DNA from: Bacteroides sp.
GTDB lineage: Bacteria; Bacteroidota; Bacteroidia; Bacteroidales; Muribaculaceae
Assembly: GCA_014803765.1 (NCBI GenBank)
Contig: JAAVBC010000027.1
Location: 1-60,311 of the forward strand
Direction of reading: 5' to 3'
Length of the DNA stretch: 60,311 nucleotides
Position 1 is the stretch's first letter; each line of letters begins with the position of its first letter. The notes under the pieces were generated by a model, which saw nothing but the letters and a program-made list of their open reading frames with translations, was not told the origin of the DNA and made no database searches. Shown piece after piece: positions 53,293 through 60,311 of this stretch. A program made the position numbers and the translations under genes.

Positions 53293-54276
53293 ATGACTGA
53301 TGATATTCTTAAACGGACCGGGGCTATTGCTTTCGGAGCAGCGGAGGCGGGGCCGCTGAATTATGACGTACATGGAGTGAAGTTGCAACGCTGGCTCGAT
53401 GCGCATCATAATGCCGGGATGGAGTATATGACCCGTTATGCCGAGCTTCGTCTTAATCCCGATTTGCTTCTGGAGAATACGAGGACAGTCATTTCTTTTG
53501 CGTTTAATTACACCCCCTCCACGCGCCGTGCCCCCTCGCTCCCTCAGATCGCTTCTTTCGCCTTTGGCGACGATTACCATGACGTTATACGCCGAAGACT
53601 CTCCGAAGCCGCAGATGAGCTTAAAAATGCGTTAGGAGGGGAGTGGAGAATATGTGTCGATTCGGCACCGATCTTTGAACGCGCATGGGCTGAGATTTGC
53701 GGAGTAGGGAGGAGATGTGATAATGGCTTGATTGCCGTAAGAGGGGCAGGCACACGAGTGCTCCTTGCGGAAATGCTGACGACTCTAAGTATTGATGAAT
53801 TGGGTTTATGTTCGCGGGGTGAGTCAGATGTAGCCCCCTACACTTACCATAGCGTTGAAATAGCGACCGGCAGGGGGGGAGACCGGTGTCTTCATTGCGG
53901 ACGTTGCCTGAAGGCGTGTCCTGCGGGGGCATTGCAGGAGGATTCCACAGTCGATGCGCGGAAATGCCTTAGCTATCTATCGATAGAACATAAGGGAGAA
54001 CTGCCGGAATGGACTGAGGATGTGGCGTTCCCTCTGTTTGGCTGCGATATATGCCAGAATGTCTGTCCGCTGAATGACCCGGACCGCTACCCCATCTTTG
54101 CCACTCAACAGCCTGAATTCGCTCCGCGCGAAGGTATCCTGACCCTCACCGCGCAGGAAGTCCTGAATATGACCCAACCCGAATTCTCCGCACGCTTCAA
54201 GAACTCCCCCGTCAAGCGCTCCAAATTAGCCGGACTCCGCCGCAACGCAGCCACCGCCCTGAAGACTGAGGGTTGA
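53293..54276 (+). CDS. queG: Epoxyqueuosine reductase
   Basis: Cobalamin- and Fe-S-dependent enzyme for the last step of queuosine synthesis in tRNA. From ATG 53293 it has 327 residues; GTG at 53281 would give 331. Two 4Fe-4S cluster motifs are visible: CLHCGRCLKACP (about 197-208) and CDICQNVCP (about 254-262). It has the core catalytic length but lacks the C-terminal HEAT-like repeats of the longer QueG forms, as usual in Bacteroidetes. Repeat copy B lies 30 bp after its stop. Confidence 0.92.
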   Translation: MTDDILKRTGAIAFGAAEAGPLNYDVHGVKLQRWLDAHHNAGMEYMTRYAELRLNPDLLLENTRTVISFAFNYTPSTRRAPSLPQIASFAFGDDYHDVIRRRLSEAADELKNALGGEWRICVDSAPIFERAWAEICGVGRRCDNGLIAVRGAGTRVLLAEMLTTLSIDELGLCSRGESDVAPYTYHSVEIATGRGGDRCLHCGRCLKACPAGALQEDSTVDARKCLSYLSIEHKGELPEWTEDVAFPLFGCDICQNVCPLNDPDRYPIFATQQPEFAPREGILTLTAQEVLNMTQPEFSARFKNSPVKRSKLAGLRRNAATALKTEG

Positions 54277-54305
54277 GAGCGAAGTCAATGAGTGATTTCG
54301 TCTAT

Positions 54306-54500
54306 TAAGTGAGTAATGAAAATTAATGTATATATAAAACTTAAAGATTTTTGAGATAATTTCCATGCGGAAGAAAGGAAGATACTTAAGTATTTGACTG
54401 ACTGACAATTGGAAATTAGCCAAAAAGATTAAGTTTTATTACACAAGATATTCCATTCCTACTTGCTTTATAATATCGCTTAATTTTCCTTACTTACTTA
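54306..54500 (+). mobile_element. Dispersed repeat copy B: 195-bp element with terminal inverted repeats
   Basis: The left end TAAGTGAGTAATGAAAATTAA (54306-54326) and the right end TTAATTTTCCTTACTTACTTA (54480-54500) are inverted copies with 2 mismatches in 21. The first 146 bp match copies A and C. Inside are a hairpin ATACTTAAGTAT near 54391, TGACTGACTGAC near 54400, and a 12-codon ORF. It is small, non-coding in the usual sense, with inverted ends, so MITE-like. No clear target duplication. It cannot be told from the sequence whether it moves. Confidence 0.65.
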
Positions 54501-55754
54501 TAATTCCAATGAATTTTCTTTCAAGAGGAAATCGTATATGCTTATTAGGGTGATTCCTGACTCATTATGCAAGACCGGGGTATATTCTCCGAGAATAATG
54601 ATTTTCTTGAATGAATCATCAATGTTTCGTAATGACGCTTCTTCCTGTTTGATTTTATCCTCGTCAATCATGCGGTATGCTGATTGGATATAGTAGCGCC
54701 GACTACCTTGATTGCAGACAAAATCCACTTCGAGATAATTGCGAACGACATCTCCGTTATCATCGCGATTTTGTTTAGCCACTACACCGACGTCTACACT
54801 GAAGCCACGTGCTATCAGTTCATTGTATATGACGTTTTCGAGTAGGTGTGTATATTCAACTTGACGGAAGTTCAGACGCATATTCCTAAGGCCACAATCC
54901 GTAAAGTAATATTTGTATGGACTTTCGATATAGCGCCTGCCTTTGATATCATATCTGCTCGCTTTTTCGGTGAGGAACGAGTCACATATGTATTCAAGAT
55001 AATTCGCTATGGTATTTCGGCTGACCTTTTCATGCTTTACACTTACAAAGGTATTCGCAAGTTTGGTTGCGTTTGTCAAACCTCCAATTGATGAAGCAAG
55101 GATATCGAGCAACTCATCGAGAACCTCGGTGTTGCGTATTTTATAACGAGCTACGATATCACTGACATAGGTGTTTTCAAATAGTGCTTTAAGAAGCTCA
55201 ACCTTTTCTTCGTGCGAGTCTTTAAGAACTACTTGTGGAAGTCCACCATAAATCATATAATCTCTTAAAGCATCGGCGTTATCTTTCTTGACAACCGTGG
55301 TGAATTCCTTAAACGTCAGAGGATGCAGCCTTACTTCTTCACCTCGACCGGCAAATTGAGTGCGTACCTGCTTGGAAAGGAATTTTGCATTACTCCCCGT
55401 AACGTACACATCCGCATTAGGCATATTTAAATAGCTGTTCAGTACGTCCTCAAATTCAGGAACCAGCTGAATTTCATCGACCATTACATAATGCATTTGG
55501 TCATCGGTCAGTTTTGAGTCGATGAAAGCAAGCAGTGCATCGGGATCGCGCAGCGCTTTGTTTCGTCTATCTTCAAGATTAATATTGATGATGTGTGAAT
55601 CATCAACACCCCGGCTCCTTAACCAATTGGCATAAATAGTTGACAACAGGAAAGACTTGCCGCAACGTCGAATACCGGTCACAATCTTTATCTTTCCGTT
55701 GTGCCGTTTCGCAATCAGCTTTTTGAGATAAGAATCACGCTCAATTATCATCAT
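54498..55754 (-). CDS. AAA-family ATPase with DUF4143 C-terminal domain
   Basis: A 418-residue protein of a broad prokaryotic family. An AAA_14-like ATPase (about 1-190) has a P-loop GIRRCGKSFLL (about 27-37) and a Walker B MVDEIQ, then DUF4143 (about 200-380), which has a PD-(D/E)XK nuclease-like part (LEVDFVC, about 345-351). Start at ATG 55754; the frame continues to a GTG at 55781. The gene is AT-richer than its neighbours. Its TAA stop is the first TAA of the right end of repeat B, so element and gene touch exactly. Such genes are often horizontally spread; role unknown. Confidence 0.88.
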   Translation of the reverse strand: MMIIERDSYLKKLIAKRHNGKIKIVTGIRRCGKSFLLSTIYANWLRSRGVDDSHIININLEDRRNKALRDPDALLAFIDSKLTDDQMHYVMVDEIQLVPEFEDVLNSYLNMPNADVYVTGSNAKFLSKQVRTQFAGRGEEVRLHPLTFKEFTTVVKKDNADALRDYMIYGGLPQVVLKDSHEEKVELLKALFENTYVSDIVARYKIRNTEVLDELLDILASSIGGLTNATKLANTFVSVKHEKVSRNTIANYLEYICDSFLTEKASRYDIKGRRYIESPYKYYFTDCGLRNMRLNFRQVEYTHLLENVIYNELIARGFSVDVGVVAKQNRDDNGDVVRNYLEVDFVCNQGSRRYYIQSAYRMIDEDKIKQEEASLRNIDDSFKKIIILGEYTPVLHNESGITLISIYDFLLKENSLEL

Positions 55755-55781
55755 ACTAAAAAAATATGCTACATGTAACAC

Positions 55782-56127
55782 TTATTTTCAGTACAAAGAT
55801 AGCGTTTATACCTGAAACAATCAAAATATACATAGAAAAAGTGAGATCAGGGTAATCCATCTGATATCTCGGTCATTATTCTTAAAATTGTAAGAAATAA
55901 GGTTCGCGCGGAATCGGCAAGGGGCTTCTCCGCTTAAGCCTTCATTCGCCGAATTGGCGGAAATTTCGCGGAATTTTTTTATAAATTTTTATTCTCCACT
56001 ATTTTTTTAGCAGACAGTACTGACAGTAATGTTATGGAATAGTGTAAGAGTTCCGGAATTGAACAATTGTGTTAAATTCTGTGTTTGAATGATAGCAAAT
56101 ACATTCAACCATTAAAGAGACAAAATT
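55782..56127. other. AT-rich intergenic region
   Basis: No gene seen in 346 bp between the ATPase and the hypothetical gene. It contains the ATPase promoter near 55794-55825 and a GC-richer patch with small inverted repeats near 55917-55975 (ATTCGCCGAATTGGCGG region) followed by a T-run, perhaps a terminator. Divergent gene starts make two promoters expected. Confidence 0.5.
55794..55825 (-). promoter_or_regulatory. Promoter of the AAA/DUF4143 ATPase
   Basis: On the minus strand TATCTTTG (55801-55794) fits TAnnTTTG and TTTG (55825-55822) stands 20 bp upstream. The ATG at 55754 lies about 35 bp downstream of the expected start of transcription, which supports that start. Confidence 0.6.
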
Positions 56128-56484
56128 ATGAATACAGAAAAATTATATCTTGTAAGTTTCGGTGACTCAAAGAAATATATACTCAGAGATACATCTTCAG
56201 GGAAAGATTCAAAATTAGCGACTATTGAATCTGAATTGAATTCTTTCCTTAAGGAGAAGTTTCCTAACGCATCATTCACTTATTTCACTTCTCCCCATGT
56301 TTCAGATATTGAAAATGCCGCGGATTATCAGGGCTATCCCGAATTGGACTCAGCTGCGTTGGAGTCAATCAAAAAGGTTCTGACCAGAGAAGTAGAGAAC
56401 ATGGAAGAGCAATCGAAGCTCGACCTTAACGCGCCCTACTCAAACGTAAATCCGGCAGCTGCCGACATCTCCAACATACTCTGA
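56128..56484 (+). CDS. Hypothetical protein of 118 residues
   Basis: A soluble, acidic protein that I do not recognise. Its first 45 residues look like two beta strands and a helix (KLYLVSFGDSKKYILRD, then an amphipathic helix); the last 35 are Asn/Ala-rich and probably disordered (LDLNAPYSNVNPAAADISNIL). It has no signal peptide or membrane span. Codon use fits a real gene, and an AT-rich promoter region precedes it. Its neighbours (a DUF4143 ATPase on the other strand and REP-like palindromes) give no functional hint. Confidence 0.55.
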   Translation: MNTEKLYLVSFGDSKKYILRDTSSGKDSKLATIESELNSFLKEKFPNASFTYFTSPHVSDIENAADYQGYPELDSAALESIKKVLTREVENMEEQSKLDLNAPYSNVNPAAADISNIL

Positions 56485-56789
56485 TACACTCTCATACGGC
56501 ATCTAACCCACTCCCTCCCTCACAACCCGCGGAGCGGGTTGCCTAACCGGGAACCTCAACGCAACCTTGTACTCAACACTGATACAGCAGTGAGGCAACC
56601 CGCTCCGCAGGTTGGTTGATAGTATATCAGGTTACAATCCGCGGGTTTCAGCCCTACGGGCTTCAGCCCGCGGTTTAGGGTGAGGCAACCCGCTCCGCGG
56701 GTTGTTCCACGCCCCTTTCATAGGGGGGGGGTATGACGGGGTGTATTCTGCTCCACTCGCCTTGCTCGGGAGGAGGTGAGGGAGACGTT
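56485..56789. repeat. Cluster of REP-like palindromes
   Basis: No gene. Three related GC-rich units of the type GAGGCAACCCGCTCCGCGGGTTG lie at about 56523-56543 (inverted), 56592-56615 and 56682-56704. Between them lies a nested hairpin CCGCGGG...AGCCC-TAC-GGGCT...CCCGCGG at 56639-56673. They follow the hypothetical gene and precede the galM stop. Confidence 0.8.
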
Positions 56790-57848
56790 TTAGAGCGGCA
56801 GAAACCGATAGATGATAGTGCGGCGATAGGGATTTGCCGGATCTACGCTTTGGGAGGGGAACTCAGGATGATTCGGGGCATCCGGAAAACCTTGTGCCTC
56901 TATGGCAATCCCTTCATAATCCTGATAGGATCTGCCGCTTCTGTTCAGGGGGGAACCCGCCAGCCAATTGCCGCTGTATAGCTGCACGCCGGGCTGATCC
57001 GTATCGATATGCAATTCCCTGCCGCTTTCAGGCGAACGCATCACTACCGCATCGCGAATCATTTCCTCCTTGCCATCTGCCTGTCCGCCATCAAGCACCC
57101 AGCAATTATCATAACCTTTCCCATATTTCAGCGCCGGAAAATCCTCTTCAAGTTCCTGACCTACAGCCTTGAACTCAGTGAAATCCATCGGCGTATCCTT
57201 TACCTCCGCGTATTCTCCGGTCGGCGCGAGTGTGGAATCAGTCGGGAGCCAACGCGAAGCCTTCATCTTCACTTCATGATGAAGAGCATTGCCGGAATCC
57301 GCTCCATCCAGATTCCAATAGGCATGATTAGTAAGATTCACAACAGTCGGTGCATCCGCAACCGCCTCAAAAGAGATAGAGAGCTCATTATCATCACTCC
57401 AGCGATATTCTACCGCTACTTTTAATTCAGCCGGATAATTCTCATCGCCGTCAGGGGAGAGATAGCTGAACCGCACACCGTTCGACAGCAATTCCACATC
57501 CCAAATCTTATTCTGAAACCCCTCCGGACCGCCATGCAGATGATGCGGACCACAATTGACTGCCAACTGATAATCCTGCCCGTCGACCCTCAGCTTACCC
57601 TCGCAAATGCGATTGGCATATCGCCCTGCCGTCTTCCCCATTGTCGGAGCATCATGAAGATAATCCTTGGCATCAGCGTATGCCAGACAGATATTCTCTA
57701 TCTTCCCCGACTTATCAGGAACTTGCACTCCGACTATACCCGCACCCAGCGAGGAGAGCAGGACACTCCTGCCGCGTGAGTTCGTAACTCTGATATATGT
57801 AATCTCTCCTGCCTCGGAGGGATATTTCTCTGCTTCTATTGTAGCCAT
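56790..57848 (-). CDS. galM: Aldose 1-epimerase (galactose mutarotase)
   Basis: Interconverts alpha and beta anomers of galactose and glucose. It has 352 residues. The galactose mutarotase signatures are GRYANRI (about 76-82), NHLHGG-like CGPHHLHGG near residue 100 (catalytic His), NLTNHAYWNL near residue 172 (second catalytic His) and the QLYSGNW C-terminal segment with the preceding Glu region. There is no signal peptide. It is a monocistronic gene with a TTAATTTG -7-like box upstream. Confidence 0.94.
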   Translation of the reverse strand: MATIEAEKYPSEAGEITYIRVTNSRGRSVLLSSLGAGIVGVQVPDKSGKIENICLAYADAKDYLHDAPTMGKTAGRYANRICEGKLRVDGQDYQLAVNCGPHHLHGGPEGFQNKIWDVELLSNGVRFSYLSPDGDENYPAELKVAVEYRWSDDNELSISFEAVADAPTVVNLTNHAYWNLDGADSGNALHHEVKMKASRWLPTDSTLAPTGEYAEVKDTPMDFTEFKAVGQELEEDFPALKYGKGYDNCWVLDGGQADGKEEMIRDAVVMRSPESGRELHIDTDQPGVQLYSGNWLAGSPLNRSGRSYQDYEGIAIEAQGFPDAPNHPEFPSQSVDPANPYRRTIIYRFLPL

Positions 57849-57899
57849 TGTTATTGATTAAGGATAACAAATTAAATAATTGCTCCGGCGGATAATCTG

Positions 57900-57921
57900 C
57901 GGACGCACGAGCCGTGCGTCC
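57900..57921. repeat. GC-rich hairpin GGACGCACG-AGC-CGTGCGTCC
   Basis: A perfect 9-bp stem followed by CTACAAG, between galM and serB. This resembles small REP-type palindromes scattered in many genomes. It has no T-run for a terminator. Confidence 0.6.
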
Positions 57922-57971
57922 CTACAAGTTGCCGATGTCTATGAAGAATATGTATCTACGGATTTACAGAC

Positions 57972-59195
57972 TCACGCATTCTCCATGTAGGAATCCTTGA
58001 ATCCGAGGAAGTATAACACTCCGTCAATCCCTATTGTCGATATGCTCTGCGATGCTTCGGCTTTAACCTTCGGTTTTGCATGGAAGGCGATTCCAAGCCC
58101 GGCTGTGGAGAGCATCGGGAGATCATTCGCCCCGTCTCCGACAGCTATCGTCTGAGCGATATCGATATTCTCTACCTGGGCTATAAGACGCAAAAGCTCT
58201 TTCTTTCGCTGTCCGTCGACTATATCTCCGACATACCGACCGGTCAGCTTCCCATCTTCTCCGACCTCCAGCTCGTTCGCATAGACATAATCGAACCCGA
58301 AACGCTGCTTGAGATATTCTCCGAAATATGTGAAGCCACCCGAGAGGATAGCGGTCTTATATCCGGAGCGTTTCAGCACCTTCATCAATCGCTCTACACC
58401 CTCCGTAATCGGGAGGTTCTCGGCAATATCTTTCATCACGCTGATGTCAAGCCCCTTCAGCAATTCAACTCTGCGGCGGAAACTTTCGCGAAAGTCTATC
58501 TCTCCGCGCATTGCTGATTCTGTGATAGCCCTGACCTCCTCTCCGACACCTGCCCTGTCTGCCAGCTCATCAATCACTTCCGTGCGAATCAATGTCGAAT
58601 CCATATCAAAGCAGATAAGGCGTCGGCTTCTGCGATACATATTATCCTCCTGAATGGAGATATCGAAATTCAATTCATTTGCGAGACGCATGAAGTCTGC
58701 CTGCATACCCTCCTTATCCTGAGGAGTGCCACGGACCGACATTTCTATACACCCCTTCGCCATAGGGCGCTCCGATTCATTCAGCGGCATTCTACCTGTA
58801 AGGCGCAGAATTGTCTCTATATTCAGTCCTTGCGCTGTGATTATTTTGGAGACTTCCGAAATCTGGCGTGCTGTAATCTCTCTGCCGAGAATTGTGACAA
58901 TGTAGCGACCTTTACCCTGTCGGCTGACCCAGTCATTATAGGCTTCTTCGCTGACGATATCGAAGTTCACCTGAATCTGCAGGTCGCGGGTTTTAAACAG
59001 TAGTTCCTTGAGGATATTGCCCGATTTGGTGTCATCCGTCTTAATAAGTATGCCCATAGCGAGCGTATGATGAATGTCCGCCTGTCCGATATCAAGGATT
59101 TTGGCATCATAGCGGGCGAGAATATCTGTCAGTTCCGCCGTGATTCCACTTCGGTCCGGTCCGGAAATATTCAATAGTATCAGTTCAGTCTTCAT
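57972..59195 (-). CDS. serB: Phosphoserine phosphatase with N-terminal ACT domains
   Basis: Last step of serine synthesis. From ATG 59195 (MKTELILLNISGPDRSG) it has 407 residues; the frame extends 11 codons upstream without conservation. Two ACT-like domains (about 3-80 and 95-175) precede the HAD phosphatase (about 190-400), with the nucleophile Asp in ICFDMDSTLIR, and ILSGGF, and VGDGANDLPML as the other HAD motifs. The ACT domains suggest regulation by serine. Confidence 0.95.
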   Translation of the reverse strand: MKTELILLNISGPDRSGITAELTDILARYDAKILDIGQADIHHTLAMGILIKTDDTKSGNILKELLFKTRDLQIQVNFDIVSEEAYNDWVSRQGKGRYIVTILGREITARQISEVSKIITAQGLNIETILRLTGRMPLNESERPMAKGCIEMSVRGTPQDKEGMQADFMRLANELNFDISIQEDNMYRRSRRLICFDMDSTLIRTEVIDELADRAGVGEEVRAITESAMRGEIDFRESFRRRVELLKGLDISVMKDIAENLPITEGVERLMKVLKRSGYKTAILSGGFTYFGEYLKQRFGFDYVYANELEVGEDGKLTGRYVGDIVDGQRKKELLRLIAQVENIDIAQTIAVGDGANDLPMLSTAGLGIAFHAKPKVKAEASQSISTIGIDGVLYFLGFKDSYMENA

Positions 59196-59347
59196 AGCGT
59201 AAACAGCTTTTAGATGAGGATTTCGCAAGGTTTCAGATCATCTCCTGCTCCCTCCTCCAAAATTAGCAATAAAACCCCAATCCGCCAAATTCGCGCCCGC
59301 CTCCACTCAATTACCCCCTTATTTTTTAAGTACCCGAATCCTTCAGA

Positions 59348-59372
59348 TTTGCAATTCGCGAATTGCAAATCT
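59348..59372. promoter_or_regulatory. Palindrome GATTTGCAATTCGCGAATTGCAAATC
   Basis: A perfect palindrome centred on TTCGCGAA, in the middle of the divergent serB/sigma-factor gap. It is long enough to be an operator for either gene or a simple cruciform. A shorter relative (TTGCAAATCTTCATTTGCAATT) stands near 22914. Confidence 0.5.
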
Positions 59373-59445
59373 ATTAAGAATATATGAAATTATACAAATC
59401 ATTTACCCTTTTATTTCTTACACACGTCGGGAAATAGAACAGGAA

Positions 59446-59476
59446 TTTGAGAAATATACTTTTTTGCCTATATTTG
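59446..59476 (+). promoter_or_regulatory. Promoter of the ECF sigma factor
   Basis: TTTG (59446-59449), a 19-bp spacer and TATATTTG (59469-59476) match the Bacteroidetes -33/-7 consensus exactly, 86 bp before the start codon. Confidence 0.8.
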
Positions 59477-59562
59477 TGAAATATTTTTCGACAGGATGGG
59501 AGTTTTCGCGGAAACATGCGTCCTCGTAAAGGAGAGGGGGAGGACTCTTTGGTAATCCGGAT

Positions 59563-60078
59563 ATGAATAGATTTGATTTTGACAAAAATTATCGGTTGAT
59601 ATATATGCCTTTAGGTATGTATGCTCTGCGTATTGTCGGAAATGCGGAGGATGCTGATGATATTGTCCAGAATGCGTTTATAAAAGCGTGGCAGCAGATC
59701 TGCTCCGGAAAGGATATAGAGAACTTCAAAAGTTTTATGTATAGAGTAGTCAGAAATGACTGCATCTCCTTCCTCCGCAATCAAAAACCGGCAGCCGACC
59801 TTGACAATATCCCTGAAGTGGATGAGGAGGTTGTAGACACATCGGAGCGCGATGCCCGAATCTGGCGTGCTATCGACGATCTGCCCGAAAAATGCCGACG
59901 CGTATTCCTGCTCAGCAAGCGCGACGGACTCTCAAATCAAGAAATTGCCGAGGAGATGGGAATCTCCGTCAAGACCGTCACCAATCAAATGACCAAAGCT
60001 TTCCGCCGCCTGCGCGACGCCCTCTCTTCCGGCAAAGGTTCTTACCGCGCCGACGTCTTCTTCCTACCCTTCCTATAA
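59563..60078 (+). CDS. ECF-family RNA polymerase sigma factor
   Basis: A 171-residue sigma70-family factor with region 2 (about 15-80; AEDADDIVQNAFIKAWQQ) and region 4 helix-turn-helix (about 110-160; LPEKCRRVFLLSKRDGLSNQEIAEEMGISVKTVTNQ). It lacks regions 1 and 3, as extracytoplasmic-function factors do. Genes of this kind in Bacteroidales usually pair with a FecR-like anti-sigma and a SusCD locus; here repeat copy C follows at once and the window ends, so partners may lie beyond. Its own promoter is of the housekeeping type. Confidence 0.93.
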   Translation: MNRFDFDKNYRLIYMPLGMYALRIVGNAEDADDIVQNAFIKAWQQICSGKDIENFKSFMYRVVRNDCISFLRNQKPAADLDNIPEVDEEVVDTSERDARIWRAIDDLPEKCRRVFLLSKRDGLSNQEIAEEMGISVKTVTNQMTKAFRRLRDALSSGKGSYRADVFFLPFL

Positions 60079-60193
60079 TACCCTGAGGTTTACTTACCAT
60101 CAACCCTTACGATTTCAGGAGCGCCGAGCTGAACAATTCTTCCCCTCGGTTTGTAATTATGTATATAATTATCCACCCGCCGTAACGGCATGA

Positions 60194-60311
60194 TAAGTAA
60201 GTAATGAAAATTAATGTGTATATAAAACTTAAAGATTTTTGAGATAATTTCCATGCGGAAGAAAGGAAGATACGATAGTATCTGACTGACTGACAATTGG
60301 AAATTAGCCAA
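60194..60311 (+). repeat. Dispersed repeat copy C, truncated by window end
   Basis: 118 bp matching copies A and B. It begins TAAGTAAGTAATGAAAATTAATG and includes the GATAC-GATA-GTATC hairpin and the TGACTGACTGAC module before the window ends at TTAGCCAA. It differs from copy A by a single base in the 12-codon ORF. Confidence 0.9.

Larger units (their letters stand above)
59196..59562. other. Divergent intergenic region between serB and the sigma factor gene
   Basis: No gene seen. AT-rich; it contains the excellent promoter of the sigma factor (59446-59476) and the inverted TTTGCAATTCGCGAATTGCAAA around 59350-59371, a nearly perfect palindrome with TTCGCGAA at its centre. serB's promoter must also be here, but I cannot place it. 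Confidence 0.6.

Noticed and set aside
57900-57921. Terminator of galM or serB
   Set aside because: The stem is good but lacks a T-run and is upstream of galM; a REP-type repeat fits better.
1-60311. Circular plasmid or terminally redundant molecule
   Set aside because: The two window ends share the repeat in inverted, not direct, orientation, and the gene content is chromosomal.
60090-60311. Antisense ORF in the repeat starting ANFQLSVSQIL
   Set aside because: It has no ATG at that point, and changes among copies alter residues in this frame while they are silent in the opposite 12-codon ORF. A related frame occurs in copies A and B.
1-60311. CRISPR array or restriction/defence island
   Set aside because: No regularly spaced repeat with unique spacers and no cas or restriction genes were seen; the only ATPase with nuclease-like tail (54498-55754) is a common stand-alone family.

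Overview
The window looks like a chromosomal contig from a gut Bacteroidales bacterium, probably Muribaculaceae-like. Supporting signs are a GC content near 50%, TAnnTTTG-type promoter boxes instead of sigma70 boxes, a TonB-dependent receptor with a carboxypeptidase-like N-terminal domain, DUF5689/DUF6359 lipoproteins, secreted proteins with C-terminal sorting-like tails, a KorA with fused gamma domain, and a Bacteroidetes-style division cluster. The family-level placement is inference. Both window ends lie inside outward-facing copies of the same dispersed repeat, as expected where an assembly breaks at a repeat.

Layout. 1-1.6 kb: repeat copy A, a small membrane protein, an Amidase_3 lysozyme-like enzyme, a 27-residue ORF, tandem hairpins and tRNA-Gly(CCC). 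1.7-7.7 kb: WYL regulator, fabF/acpP, and korAB (2-oxoacid:ferredoxin oxidoreductase). 7.8-21.3 kb: a minus-strand block led by deoC, then a secreted endonuclease/exonuclease/phosphatase, a TonB-dependent receptor, two surface-type lipoproteins and three endonuclease I paralogues; I read this as an extracellular DNA-scavenging operon. 21.4-32.9 kb: DUF4286-ruvC, tRNA-Thr(UGU), a secreted six-hairpin glycosidase-like protein, rnr, uvrC, apt, a parS-like site, mnmG and ybeY. 33.4-48.9 kb: the division and cell-wall cluster rsmH-ftsL-ftsI-murE-mraY-murD-ftsW-murG-murC-ftsQ-ftsA-ftsZ, without mraZ. 48.9-54.3 kb: THUMP methyltransferase, membrane protein, pdxB, RNase H1 and queG. 54.3-60.3 kb: repeat copy B (195 bp with inverted ends), an AAA/DUF4143 ATPase, a hypothetical gene, REP-like palindromes, galM, serB, an ECF sigma factor and repeat copy C.

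How it fits together. The most interesting unit is 7.8-21.3 kb. Secreted nucleases would cut extracellular nucleic acid, the lipoproteins and the receptor would bind and import products, and deoC would feed deoxyribose-5-phosphate into central metabolism. A good promoter and a 7-bp-arm palindrome lie directly upstream of deoC. The second point of interest is the dispersed repeat, which has triple-frame stop modules, a conserved hairpin, a short conserved ORF and, in the complete copy, terminal inverted repeats. The third is a perfect match to the parS consensus between mnmG and apt, which suggests that the region is near the replication origin.
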